Below, one piece after another: positions 32,761 through 43,082 of a stretch of DNA of 64,000 nucleotides (position 1 is the first letter of the stretch; each line of letters begins with the position of its first letter). The translations under genes were made by a program, and so were the position numbers. Under the pieces are notes generated by a model, which ran no database searches, was not told the DNA's origin, and saw only the letters and a list, made by a program, of their open reading frames with translations. Origin of the DNA: Plasmodiophora brassicae (Eukaryota > Endomyxa: Phytomyxea > Phytomyxea > Plasmodiophorida); contig CP145409.1 in assembly GCA_036867785.1 (NCBI GenBank), positions 930,001 through 994,000 of the forward strand. The letters are read 5' to 3'.

Positions 32761-33021
32761 GAAGCACTGCAGCAAGCCCGTGCACGCACGCGGGCACCAG
32801 CACGCTCCAAGTCACACACGAGCAACTAAGACTGAAGAGCAACATAGAAGGATTTCGGTCAGTTACACCTATTGGTAGGAACTGATTGACCTCCGCGATC
32901 TGACTCTATACAAGCTATCCGGCCGAGCCGCCTTCAAGCATGCCGAATTAGCCAACCGCATTCGGATGTGATGTCCCGGCACCGGTACATAAAGTCCATG
33001 TGGACTCTACTGGACGGAGAG

Positions 33022-33056
33022 CGCGACGGAGTCCGTGGCACATGCCACGGAGTCCG
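33022..33056. promoter_or_regulatory. Paired palindromes upstream of RPF1
   Basis: Two copies of the inverted repeat ACGGAgTCCGT flank a further palindrome GTGGCACATGCCAC. The compact symmetric array lies between the divergent HSP70 and RPF1 genes, about 60-90 bp before the RPF1 ATG. It could bind a dimeric factor. No known factor is assigned. Confidence 0.4.
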
Positions 33057-33074
33057 TGCGGATTGCCTCGTGAC

Positions 33075-33170
33075 GTTCTTCTGGCTTTGGCAAGCGACCA
33101 GTGTCCGCAGCAATGGTGTCGGGTTCTTCTGGCTTTGGAAAGCGACCAGTGTCCTCACCAATGGTGTCGG
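33075..33170. repeat. 48-bp direct duplication across RPF1 start
   Basis: Two tandem copies of a 48-bp unit beginning gttcttctggctttgg, with a few differences. As 48 is a multiple of three, the second copy is translated as SGSSGFGKRPVSSPMVS if the ATG at 33113 is used. Confidence 0.9.
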
Positions 33171-34072
33171 CTCCGGCCGGGGAGGTCGTCATGATTCGCA
33201 ACAAGATAAAGCGAAACGAAGTATACCAACGTATGAAGGCCGAGCGGAAGAAACAGGCGTCGAAGGAGCGTCGTGAGCGACAGAAGCAGCATGTCAAGCT
33301 AGGTGATGCGGCGCCGCCCAAGGCGGTTCCCAAGACGCAGGAGTCGACTCGTGAACGTGATGAGACTATGGTCGATCCAGCCGATAAGGAAGTCATTGCC
33401 GATCAAGAGATGGACGAATTCGCGTTGTACTTCAATGCGTCCGTCAAGCCGAAGATTGCTATCACGACCTGCAGGAAGCCATCCGGGCGCATGTTCGACT
33501 TCATCAGCGACCTGTTGAGGGCGGTTCCGAAATCCTCGTTCTACGAGCGTCGCAACTTCGAGATCAAGCAGATCACAAGCGAGGCCGTTGAGAAGGGCTT
33601 CACTGATATCATCATTATTAACGAAGACCGCAAGGAACTGAATGGCCTCGTCCTGATCCACCTGCCCGATGGGCCTACCGCCCATTTTAAGCTTACGAAC
33701 GTCAGGTTGAGCTCGGAGATCGCCGGCCATGGAGTCATGACCGGCCATGACCCGGAGGTCGTCCTGAACAACTTCAACACGAGACTCGGGACGCGTATCG
33801 GACGTATGTTCGCGGCGCTGTTCGATCAGCGACCTGAGTTCACAGGGCGGCGCGCTGTAACGTTCCACAACCAGCGCGATTTCATCTTCTTCCGTCAGCA
33901 TCGGTACATTTTCGACGACGCCGGCAAGATCGTCAACCTGCAGGAGCTCGGGCCGCAGTTCACCCTGAAACTGAAAAGCCTCCAGGCGGGCACGTTCGAT
34001 TCGGTGAACGGCGAATACGAGTGGAAGCACCGACAAGAGATGGACACGAGCCGCAGACGCTTCTTCTTGTAG
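33113..34072 (+). CDS. RPF1: Ribosome production factor 1 (Brix domain)
   Basis: Nucleolar factor of 60S assembly that brings the 5S RNP with RPF2-type partners. Intronless, 319 residues from the ATG at 33113; ATGs at 33161 and 33191 are alternatives. A basic coiled N-terminus (RNKIKRNEVYQRMKAERKK) is followed by DETMVDPADKEV and the Brix domain: PKIAITTCRKPSGRMFDF, TDIIIINEDRKELNGLVLIH, LPDGPTAHFKL, VLNNFNTRLGTRIGRMFAAL, FHNQRDFIFFRQHRYIF, LQELGPQFTLKLKSLQ, and the conserved end EWKHRQEMDTSRRRFFL. The match to human RPF1 is close throughout. Confidence 0.96.
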   Translation: MVSGSSGFGKRPVSSPMVSAPAGEVVMIRNKIKRNEVYQRMKAERKKQASKERRERQKQHVKLGDAAPPKAVPKTQESTRERDETMVDPADKEVIADQEMDEFALYFNASVKPKIAITTCRKPSGRMFDFISDLLRAVPKSSFYERRNFEIKQITSEAVEKGFTDIIIINEDRKELNGLVLIHLPDGPTAHFKLTNVRLSSEIAGHGVMTGHDPEVVLNNFNTRLGTRIGRMFAALFDQRPEFTGRRAVTFHNQRDFIFFRQHRYIFDDAGKIVNLQELGPQFTLKLKSLQAGTFDSVNGEYEWKHRQEMDTSRRRFFL

Positions 34073-34151
34073 TTTTTCATACGGTACCTCGAATACAACG
34101 TACATTATTGAGGTGCAGGCGAACGTGTCACCGAGAGCTAGTTGCGGCCAC

Positions 34152-34669
34152 CTAATCAAAGGCGCCGTCTTCGGCGACCGACAGCATACAGGCCACGTCT
34201 GCGTGGCCGTTCTCGACAGCGATATCAGCGGCCTTCCTGCCGTTGATGTCCCTAATGGCGATGTCGGCGCCGAACAGGACGAGCATCCGCGCCGTATCCA
34301 TGTGCCCGAAGCTGCTGGCGATATGCAGCGCCGTGCAGAGCGTATCGCTGTCCTGGCAGTTGATAATGGCGCCCTTGCGAACCAAGACCTGCGTTGTCAC
34401 CACGTCGTTGCGGGCCGCCGCCTGCACAAACGCTCAGCGTCCGTCCAGCGGTTGCACCCACACAGGCAACCGACTTGAAACAGTGCAATCTCGCGACTCG
34501 CTTCGAGATCCAGCCAGGGGCCGTCGTCTACGTCCGCATCGCTGCTCGGCCCATCTTCTTCCCAGTTGGTGCCCGGCTCCCCGTTTCGTCGTTTCCGCTT
34601 GTGCCCCTCCAGCTGCTCCTCAGATAGCGTCTTTCTGGGGGCGACGGCGGCGAGCACCCTCTCGAACAT
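34152..34669 (-). CDS. Small ankyrin-repeat protein
   Basis: Two exons, 34475-34669 and 34152-34421, are joined by a 53-nt intron in phase. The N-terminal 60 residues (MFERVLAAVAPRKTLSEEQL) contain a basic KRKRR patch that may be a nuclear signal and an acidic SSDADVDDG stretch. About three ankyrin repeats follow, with LHIASSFGHMDTARMLVLFG and IRDINGRKAADIAVENGH near consensus. The product is about 154 residues. Partner and role are unknown. Tail to tail with RPF1, 79 bp apart. Confidence 0.82.
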
Positions 34670-34793
34670 GTTGCAAAGGCCAGCGCTAATGACGTACGTG
34701 GTCCCCGAGATCGCGTATACTAATATCAATGGGTACCTCCTGCGCGCTTCCTTCGCTATCTGTCTCGAACTTGGGCACCTGGTTTATCGCGAC

Positions 34794-37512
34794 TTATATC
34801 GTGGGCATGGCTTGGTATCCGAAACCGGCATGCTCCTGGCGGCGTTGTCGACGGCGAAGGTACCCGAACGTAGCGGTGCCAAGACACCCGGCCGCGAATG
34901 ATACCAGCGCGATTGTCCACGGGTGGTCGGCTCCGAGAGACGGCGTCACCTGGCGACGCTCGGGCGCCGATTCTGTCGGGGATCCGACGAAGTGCAACGA
35001 GACCCGCTGGTCGCCGACCGTGATCGTGTACGTGCCGTCCTGCAGCGATGGCGTCGCTTTGTCGCGCTCGTAGAACTCGAAATCGGATGCGCCCAGTGTG
35101 AACCGCACGACGACGCTGGACCCGGCCGTTACGAACGGTTTGGCGAAGCGTTTGAGCAGGCGGGCCTCAGGGCTGACGCGACGGTACCCTGGCGTCAGGT
35201 ACAGCAGGACGGCCTCTTTGCCGTCCCGTTTGCCGACATTGTGGAGATCGACCGTGACATCAACGACCGTGTCCGGCGAGATCGTCGGGGCCGACAGGCG
35301 CAGGCCCCGATACTGGAACGTCGTGTACGACAGGCCGTGACCGAACGCGAACAGCGGCGAGTACGTGTCGTTGCTGGAGAACGCGTGCCAGTACGGCGTG
35401 TTCAGGTCGCCGGAATGCGATGGGTACGTGATCGGCAGGCGCCCCGATGGGTTCACCTTGCCCAGCAGCACCTACACGATTCAGACTTTGACACCGGGTG
35501 TTAGCATTGGCAATCCGGGTACCTCAGCGATTGCTTGGCCGCCCTTGGGGCCGGGCAGGTACGCGTGCACGATGCCGGCGGCGAGGTCGGCGACGTCCCG
35601 GAGCAGGCGAGGGCGTCCGACGGTCAGGACGAGGACAACGGGGATGCCCGTCTGGTGCAGGTCGCGAACCAGCTGAAGCTGATGAGAGTCTAGGCTGACG
35701 TCGAAGATGTTGCCCGGCTTTTCAGCGTAGACGGGCTCGCTGAGACACACGACGATGACGTTGGCGCCGGCCGCCGCTTGCACTGTCTGTGCCCGCTGCT
35801 CCTCGTTGCATTCGTCGATCGTGCACCCGTCGTAGTAGGCCAGGACGTTGGTGTCGGGGATCAGACCGTGCAATGCGGATCGAATCGTTTGCCCTCCATA
35901 GAGTTCGTCGTCGGATGGGGCTCCCTGCCACTGCATCGTCCACCCGCCACACAGGAGACGAAGCGAATCGGAAGACGGCCCAGTGACGAAGATACGGTTA
36001 GGAGCATCCGGTGATAAAGGCAGTAGGTCAGCCTGGTTCTTCAGGAGCGTGATGGATTCCCGCGCCAGGTCTAACGCTACGCTCCAGTCAGCGTTGGACC
36101 CCACGCTGGCGATCTGGGCGCCATCGGTGGTCGGCATCGGGGCAGACAGGAGACCGAGGTTCTTCTTCAGCTGGAGCGCCCGACCGCAGCTCAACGCGAT
36201 GCGGTCGTGGTCGATGTCGCCTGCCTTGACCAAATCGAACAGGTCGACCGAGAAGTTGAAATCGGTGGCGACCATCGACATGTCGATGGACGTCTGCGAC
36301 ATGGCCATTTGGGTGGCGTCCCGTTTCGAAGCGGCGACATGGTGCCACTCGTGCAGGTTGTAGATCTCGCTGTAGTCTGTCACGAGCATGCCCTTGAATC
36401 CGAGCTCGTCACGAAGCAACGTGTTCAGGTAGAACGATGACGCAGCGACCGGCTCCCCGTTAATCTATGGGACACGCCCCTTCAGCACGTACGTTTAGAA
36501 GTCGGCAGGGCGGACACACGTCGGCATAGGTTTCCATCACAGTGGCACCTCCAGCATCGATGGCGGCACGGAACGAAGGGAGGAAGTACTGGCGCAGGAT
36601 TCTATCCCCACGGTCAGAACGACGAAGAAGGAGCGGTATGGTAAGCGCCTACCTGTCTGGGATCCAAGCTTGCGTACGATCCAATCCCGAACGCGGATTC
36701 GAGTACCCGACAAAGTGCTTCAGGGAGGCGGCCACATGGACAGGCGACTTGAGGTCGGCCGTCGTGGAGCCTTGCATGCCGAGGATGGCGGAACGACCCA
36801 TTTCTGCCGCCTGCACACGTGTTACCATCTGTGCCACCGAACCATGCGGGACCCGTACCAAGTACGGGTCTTCCCCGAAGGTCTCATAGACGCGGGGCCA
36901 TTGCTTCTGCAGTGCGATGTCGAGGATCGGCGAGAACGCCCACGGGATGCCACACGTTCGCGTATCTTTGGCACTGGGTCCACCACCGACGCGTTACTCA
37001 TTATCCGCATGCATGTCGGTAGCCGCCGCTGACCTTATGGCATACGCCGACTGGACCAGATCGATGTTGAACGACGCCGCACAGCCGATCTGCTGCGGGA
37101 ACAGTGTGGCCTTGTGCACGAAGTTGGCGCCATGGACGCTGTCCAGCCCGTACAGGATCGGGATACCCGGCCCGTTGGACAGCGCCACGGTTTGGATGTC
37201 ACTGATCAGCGCTCGCCATTGTGCCAGCGTGAACGTCCCGTTGGACAGGGCGACAGGAGAGTTGAGCAGCGACCCCACGCCATACTTGGTGATGGCATCG
37301 GCCAGCGCCTTCCTGTTCAGTTGGCCGTCCGCGTTCATGAACACGGCGACATCGAGCTGGGTCATCTGCCCGATCTGGTACTTCAAGGGCAGCGCCAGCG
37401 TCAGGTCGCGAACGTCGGCATCCAGCGCATGCCAGTCGTCGGCCGGCGCCCCGCCGGCCAGCAGCGTGAACCGTACCGCCGCCACCAGGCATACGACGGC
37501 CGGCGCCTTCAT
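34794..37512 (-). CDS. GH3 beta-glucosidase with C-terminal membrane anchor
   Basis: Glycoside hydrolase family 3. The start at 37512 opens a signal peptide (MKAPAVVCLVAAVRFTLLAG). The N-terminal barrel reads LKYQIGQMTQLDVAVF, then GIPILYGLDSVHGAN, the KHF motif in AASLKHFVGYSNP, and the nucleophile region GFKGMLVTDYSEI. The second domain has SITLLKNQADLLPLS and IFVTGPSSDS. The C-terminal fibronectin-III-like domain follows GRLPITYP and FAFGHGLSYTTF. The last intron is 35472-35522; others lie at 36420-36500, 36600-36680 and near 36990. Unusually for GH3 it ends in one membrane span (WTIALVSFAAGCLGTATFGY) and a basic tail, suggesting a cell-surface or vacuolar membrane enzyme. Confidence 0.9.
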
Positions 37513-37799
37513 CGGAGCCGCGGCGTCTGTGTTGCTCCCCTGGATATATGGGACTGCCAGTGCCACAGGACTGTACCGAAGTCGTGCAACGTATCAGTCA
37601 GCGGGTCGCGCGCCCTGCAACCGCCTTCTGGAACGAAATCTCGGCGACGGCGGTTTGGTTTGGTTTAGTACCGGTGTTCCGCATGTGTCATCCGCGGGGG
37701 GCACCCGGACCGGTTCACAGTTCGCATCACATATTCCCGACATCCCCATGCTCGCAGCCAGCCTGTTTCCCGCAAACAGGCCGCATCTCCCAGATTTCG

Positions 37800-38060
37800 T
37801 GGAAAGCATTCCAGACCCCCAGGGTCCTGCGCGCCAGCTCTTTACCAGGTTGCAGGAGGCCGCCCGCAATAATATCGAGAGAGAGAGAGAGAGAGAGCCT
37901 TCGGCGCGCTGCAGGTCAGGTTTGCGAATAGAGGCGAACGGTGTCTTGGTGTCGACAGCCGCGATTCTCCATAATATGATCGTGGACGATGAACGAAGCG
38001 ATTTTGATGATCGCAAACCCTGCAGCACGCGCCTGCTGGCGATGATGGCGCTGGCTGGAC
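37800..38060 (+). mobile_element. PIF/Harbinger-like transposase remnant
   Basis: A relic of the C-terminal end of a Harbinger-type (plant-transposon-protein) transposase. One frame shows RLQEAARNNIER, another the expected continuation FGALQVRFANRG, and the first frame resumes as STAAILHNMIVDDERSD, the family's hallmark C-terminal block. A (GA)n expansion lies at the first frame change. No terminal repeats were found, and nothing upstream matches the rest of the protein. Confidence 0.75.
37877..37897. repeat. (GA)n microsatellite
   Basis: A pure GA run of about 21 bases inside the Harbinger-like relic, at the point where its reading frame shifts. Confidence 0.95.
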
Positions 38061-38214
38061 GTTCGGGGCGCCCTGGCCCTGCCTGGGGCGGGTCGAACAC
38101 GCGAAAACGTCTACAAATAGGCGCGCGGCGTCCCGGCGTCGGCAAGGGCGATTTTGGCCCTCGGGCTCGACAGGTGCCGCCAGGGTGGGGTAGTACACGT
38201 GTCATTGTCACGTA

Positions 38215-39864
38215 ATGCGTCGCCGTGCGCTGCTGGTGATTGTCGCTGCCGCTGTCGTCGCCGTTACGCCTACGAAGGTATGCGGGTGCAGGAGTGGTGC
38301 GTCGTGTCGTTGCGTTGCTGACCGGTCCGGCGAAGATCGATGACTGCTGCTGCGAGATGGAGACGGTCGACCTGGCGAACCAGGACCAGCTGCACGCCAC
38401 GTTGCAGCGGTTGCGGGAGACGCGATTCTTCCGCATCTTCCAGGTCAACCTCGACAATGAATGCCAGTTCTGGCAGGGGTACTCCATGTGCCACAGCCCT
38501 GGGTGCAGTGTGTGCGAGTGTGAAGATGACGACGTAGGTATCCCGTCACCATTGCTGACAGGGCCTCTCGTTTACGGTCTGCCGACAACAGATACCACCT
38601 CTGTGGAAGGCCGGGACGGAACTGGACACAGGTCTACCGTCCTTCAGGCACTGGACCGAGAAAGATGACAGCTGGATTGTCCAAGACACGGGAAACAGTG
38701 AGCATGTTGCTGGGGTATTGGCAGCCGGTTCTCATCTTCGATCAGTGACTTTCATTGACCTTCAAAGAAACCCTGAAGGGTATACCGGATACACCGGAGA
38801 GAGCGCTCGGAAAGTCTGGGCTGCCATGTATGGCGAGAACTGTTTCCAAGGTACCCGGCAGTCTCAGTTTTCGCCGGTCGCCACCCTCACAATGGATTGA
38901 CAGAGGATATGTCGAGCATGTGTTACGAAAAGAGAGTTTTCTACCGACTTCTCAGTGGCATGCAAGCCTGCATCGCTGCTCACGTATCGTTTAATCACCC
39001 TTTGGGAGAAGGACTGGAATGGGGGCCTGAACCTCGTGTGTAAGTCTACTCTAACCTGGCTCGATCGCAGCTAATGTTCTTGATCGGGGGTAGGTTCGAT
39101 CGTATGCTGGGGAATCATCCGAATCGAATTCAGAATATGTATTTCACATACGTCTTCCTGCTTCGTGCAGTCAACAAGGTGTCTCCACACCTTCTGAACT
39201 ACGATTTTCATACTGGGAACAACGACGCCGAAGACCAACGAGTTGACGCCCTTCTTCGTGCTCTGTACGAGACAGCGACTGTTCGTGCGTGAATCTCCTC
39301 ACGCTTCCATGTTAGGCTAGCGTCCCCAATGATTCAGCAATGTTCTCCTGAACATAGTTTCGACGAGCGGATTATGTTCCAGGACCTTGCAATGGTTTGG
39401 CGCGTGTATGTGGGTCTTGTTCGACAAATTTATCGGAAACTGTCAGGGGTCGATAAAGACGCAACTCAAGAACCACTTCCGTAACCTGAGCCTGATCTTA
39501 GACTGCGTCCAGTGCGATAAGTGCAAGGTTCATGGAAAGGTTCGTTGGTAGACTAGGATCTGTTACTTCGAGCGCCGCTTTACCTTCTTTTTAGTTGCAA
39601 GTGCTCGGCCTGGGAACAGCCCTGAAGATCCTGTTCAACAATCCCCAAAAGCTGACGCGTAATGAGATCATTGCTCTCATCAACACGCTCGGCAAGTTCT
39701 CACATGGGCTGTGGATCGTCAACGAGATGCAACACTTGGCGAAGCTGTCGTGGACTAGAGTCGCTATCGTTGTGGGCGTATGCACTTTAGCGTTTTGGTC
39801 GGCTTGCTGCCTGTTCATACGGCTATGGATTGTCCGACACCGAATGAAAGCGAAAACAGATTAG
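38215..39864 (+). CDS. ERO1: ER oxidoreductin 1 (ERO1)
   Basis: Flavoenzyme that reoxidises protein disulfide isomerase with O2. A short signal peptide exon (MRRRALLVIVAAAVVAVTP) is followed by IDDCCCEMETVDLANQD, RFFRIFQVNLDNECQFW and CHSPGCSVCECEDD, the regulatory-cysteine region. Then NPEGYTGYTGESARKVW, YGENCF and FYRLLSGMQACIAAHVS. FAD-pocket block FDRMLGNHPNRIQNMYFTYV follows. The catalytic CxxCxxC is CVQCDKC, and LGLGTALKILF follows it. Perhaps six short introns. After the conserved fold there is a membrane span (VAIVVGVCTLAFWSACCLFI) and a basic tail, so this ERO1 seems anchored in the membrane rather than soluble. Confidence 0.93.
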
Positions 39865-40039
39865 AACCTCTACCGCTACTCCATTTCTGCACCACCGTGT
39901 ACAAATGCATAGATCGATGTACTAAAGAAATATTTAAGCAGCCGCTATGATGACATCAGGTGTGACCCGCCACGCGAACGCGTTGAGCGCTACCGTTCCG
40001 TCGTGGAGTACCCGTCTTCCCCTAACAGAACAGTATTGA

Positions 40040-42196
40040 TTACTGAAATGCATTGTGGTATCGAAACGGGAAACAACATACCGTAGCAGACGACGGTTTT
40101 GCAGCATTCACATCAACGTTTTCAGTACCATCATTCGCGGAGCCACCAATCCGGCACCTACGAGCACTGCCAAACGTTGTCGACAGGACGTTGGTAATCC
40201 GTTGTGCGCAGGTCCTGCGGCGAGGCGCGGCATTCTTTCCTGGCTTCATACATGACCGACGTGGTACTGCTCCAGGACGGGGTTCGTGGCGATGATTCTG
40301 GATATCAAGGAGGTCATTGCCGCAGTCATCGTTCCAGGATAGTTTCTTCGTTGCCAGCGATGTTGCTGAACTCGATGAGGCGGGTTCGGCAGGAGAAGGT
40401 CCAGCGCTCAGCCCAGCTCTGCCTGTTGAAGGCGCAGCAGTGCCTCTGGATCGCATGCGCTCCAGCTGAGCGCGCACCCTTAGCAAACGTTCACGCTTCT
40501 GGTCAAGCATATTGAGGACAGAGGTAGATGACCGCGCTGGAGACAGGTCACGAACGTTCGCAGCAGCAGCAGCACCGTCGTGATCGGCATTGAACTCGAT
40601 GTCGGCTAGCCGTTGCGAGAACCGCTCTCGCAGCATCTGGACCCGATCATCGCCTGATTTAGGTAGAGACCCGAGCTTGGCCAGCACTACACGGCGGCGA
40701 TCGTTGATTTCAGATTCGCGTTTCAAGCGCCGCAGGTTCCTTCGTGACCGGTGTCTCCTCCAGCAGGACTGAATTGTTTCCGCGCTCAGCGTCCACTTGG
40801 CGATGAGGTTGCGCACGAGTTGTCCTCGGCGACGGGATTGCAAGATGGTTGCCGCCCAATGCTGACGCGAGCGGTGCGCCTGCAGAGCGGCAGCGACTGT
40901 CGAACGGAAAGCATTGCGAAGGCGGCGGCGACGAAACACTGCCTGCAATTTCAGAACGGCCCGAGCACGCGCTCGATGGATTTCCAGTGCTGCCCGGACA
41001 ACGCGTCGGAACGCATCGATGCGCTGACGACGTCGTATGCGCTTCTGCATCAGCCTTGTCGCATTAAGAATGCGTTGCCGGTGATGACCAAGAGCATCCA
41101 GGGCTAGGGATTGAAATCTCTGGCGCCGACGGCGACTTCTAAAGCGCTTCTGTAGAACGGTTGCTGCGGCGTGTTGACGACGCCTGTACTCTTCGAGTGC
41201 CGCCAGAACGGAGGATCTGAAGGCTGTCCGTGAGCGACGAACCCGAAACCACCGCAGTATAACAAGAGCAGCGTTCAGCACACGTTCATGCTGCTGCTGC
41301 TGCTGCAACCTTCGTCGACGACGATACATTCGCTGAATTGTAGTAGCAGCAACGCATGCGCGACGATGCGCAACCAGTACAGACTCAACAACAGCTCTGA
41401 ACGACCGGAGTTGTCTACAGCGCCGATATCGTCGCTGTACGATCAATGCTGCCTGCGACACACGACACCGATAGGCGTTCAATGCACTGGCAACAAGGCA
41501 TCGAAATTTTTGGCGAACGACGTGTGCACGATAGCACCTTTGAATCGTAACAGCCGATTGCCACAGTTGATTCCGGTGACGGCGGAGCACAGAGAGAGCC
41601 GTGTGTCTGAAAGCATGAAGCAGCCGGCGACGACGGACGGAACGTTGCACAACGAGAGCGGCCTCGTTGAGCTGCCGATGATGATTGGCCAATACGGAAT
41701 CAGCAGCCCAATGGAAACGGGCTATTATGCGACGACGTCGAAAGAGGCGTTGCATTGCGATAACGGCATGCTGTAGCTGCAGATGACGTCGTACGTAAAT
41801 GGACACCATCCAACACGACACAATGGTGTTCGCTGCAAGGGCGACTCGGTGACGATGGACGGCGCGAATCGAATAACATGCCGATTGAAGAACGCGTGTC
41901 GAGCGAGTCAATCGACGAAAGCGACGCCAAGCACGTTGTATGCAGTGCGCGGCAGAATGCCGTCTCGCAAGGCACCTTTCAATCTCCGAATGGACCCCAA
42001 GCTCCTGCTCGGTGACCACATCACCGATGAACACGCAATCAGCGCTGCTGCGCTCGTCATCGACGTCAACCTCGTCGGTATCGGTCGACGACCAATAGCC
42101 GTCGAACCGGACCTTGAGACGCGCCGCCCCGTCAATCCCCGGGCAGAACTCGGGCTCGGCGGCATCGAACCCGACGACGGCTGCTTGGACGGGCAT
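40040..42196 (-). CDS. IQ-motif array protein, calmodulin-binding type
   Basis: Intronless, 718 residues. After an acidic N-terminus (TDTDEVDVDDERSS) roughly fifteen IQ-like motifs repeat with a spacing near 45-50 residues in paired form. Examples are SAAHCIQRAWRRFRRL, AALVVQRSVRRRRLLHAF, SAVTIQRCYRAHVVRQKF and AATILQSRRRGQLVRNLI. The C-terminal third has a helix (VQMLRERFSQRLADIEF), a Ser/Ala-rich linker and a Cys/Arg end. IQ arrays bind calmodulin or EF-hand light chains, as in ASPM-type spindle or centrosome proteins and myosin necks. There is no motor domain. Function is inferred only at this level. Confidence 0.82.
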   Translation of the reverse strand: MPVQAAVVGFDAAEPEFCPGIDGAARLKVRFDGYWSSTDTDEVDVDDERSSADCVFIGDVVTEQELGVHSEIERCLARRHSAAHCIQRAWRRFRRLTRSTRVLQSACYSIRAVHRHRVALAANTIVSCWMVSIYVRRHLQLQHAVIAMQRLFRRRRIIARFHWAADSVLANHHRQLNEAALVVQRSVRRRRLLHAFRHTALSVLRRHRNQLWQSAVTIQRCYRAHVVRQKFRCLVASALNAYRCRVSQAALIVQRRYRRCRQLRSFRAVVESVLVAHRRACVAATTIQRMYRRRRRLQQQQQHERVLNAALVILRWFRVRRSRTAFRSSVLAALEEYRRRQHAAATVLQKRFRSRRRRQRFQSLALDALGHHRQRILNATRLMQKRIRRRQRIDAFRRVVRAALEIHRARARAVLKLQAVFRRRRLRNAFRSTVAAALQAHRSRQHWAATILQSRRRGQLVRNLIAKWTLSAETIQSCWRRHRSRRNLRRLKRESEINDRRRVVLAKLGSLPKSGDDRVQMLRERFSQRLADIEFNADHDGAAAAANVRDLSPARSSTSVLNMLDQKRERLLRVRAQLERMRSRGTAAPSTGRAGLSAGPSPAEPASSSSATSLATKKLSWNDDCGNDLLDIQNHRHEPRPGAVPRRSCMKPGKNAAPRRRTCAQRITNVLSTTFGSARRCRIGGSANDGTENVDVNAAKPSSATVCCFPFRYHNAFQ
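41288..41307. repeat. (CTG)n trinucleotide run
   Basis: A short CTG run encoding a Gln tract on the minus strand, inside the IQ protein between two motifs. Confidence 0.85.
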
Positions 42197-42384
42197 GCCC
42201 CGACGCGATCGCGCCCCACCCGGATACAGTGTGACACCCCGCCCCGCCAGTCGCGCGCCAATTTGAATCCCGCCACCGCAGTCCCCAATCTTTTTTTTTG
42301 CGGGTGGAGCTGTGTGGCAGACCGACGGAACCAGTCACACGCAGCAGCCAGCAGCTGTGGGCCACCCACCCACTACTACTGGCA

Positions 42385-42996
42385 GCTGCAAACGACGAAT
42401 GTTCCCAAGACGCCCATCGAATTCCAGGACATCGCCGTCTGCGATGCCGCATCCGGTACCGACTACCTGGCCGCCAAAGGATTTGTTTACCTGGAGACGG
42501 CCGTGCGCGCCCAACGTGTCGCCATCATCGGGACACATTTCCAAGCGGGCAAAGGCGAACGCGAGCGGCGCGTTCGCCAGCAGCAAATGCAGCAACTGAG
42601 GGCGTTCATCGACCGTCGTGTGTCTCCCATGATCGACGTCGTTATCCTGGCGGGCGACCTGAACGTCGACTTCGGCTCCGACGAGTACGACGACGTGCTG
42701 TCGATGTTACGGGCGGAAGCGCCCGCGGTCTGTCGAACCAAGGGTGGAAATCCTGGGACCCGTCCACGAACACGTTCCTGCAATCAAGGGTCCCCAATGC
42801 GTCACCGACACATGTCGACTACGTTCTCGTCCTGGAAGGGAACGGGAACGCTGTTCGGCATGCGGTCCGGAGCAGGACAGTTCGGGTCCTGGCCAATGCC
42901 GATGGCACGCCCTTCGACCTATCCGACCACCACGCCGTCCTGGGGACGGTCACTACGACGTCCCGGAGACAGTCGACCCGGCGTCGCACGGCCTGA
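42385..42996 (+). pseudogene. Relic of a sphingomyelinase-like phosphodiesterase
   Basis: A remnant of the endonuclease/exonuclease/phosphatase fold, closest by eye to neutral or bacterial-type sphingomyelinases. The fragment retains GTHFQAG with its catalytic His region, VVILAGDLNVDFGSDEYDD (the metal-site GDxN motif), a THVDYVLV block and DLSDHHAVLGTV (the terminal DHH-type catalytic pair). The N-terminal part of the fold is absent and the rest is not in one continuous frame, so it looks broken, with about two defects. It lies just upstream of the divergent IQ-array gene. Confidence 0.65.
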
Positions 42997-43082
42997 CAGG
43001 GTAATCAGTCACAATATAAACGCGCGATTGCCCCAGCGAACCGTCTGACGGTGTACCGATCGATTGGGAGTCCTAGTCGTCC

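Noticed and set aside
41783-43048. A 421-codon plus-strand frame spanning the IQ gene start and the phosphodiesterase relic
   Set aside because: Its first part is antisense to the IQ-array gene; only the later part shows phosphodiesterase motifs, so it is not one gene.
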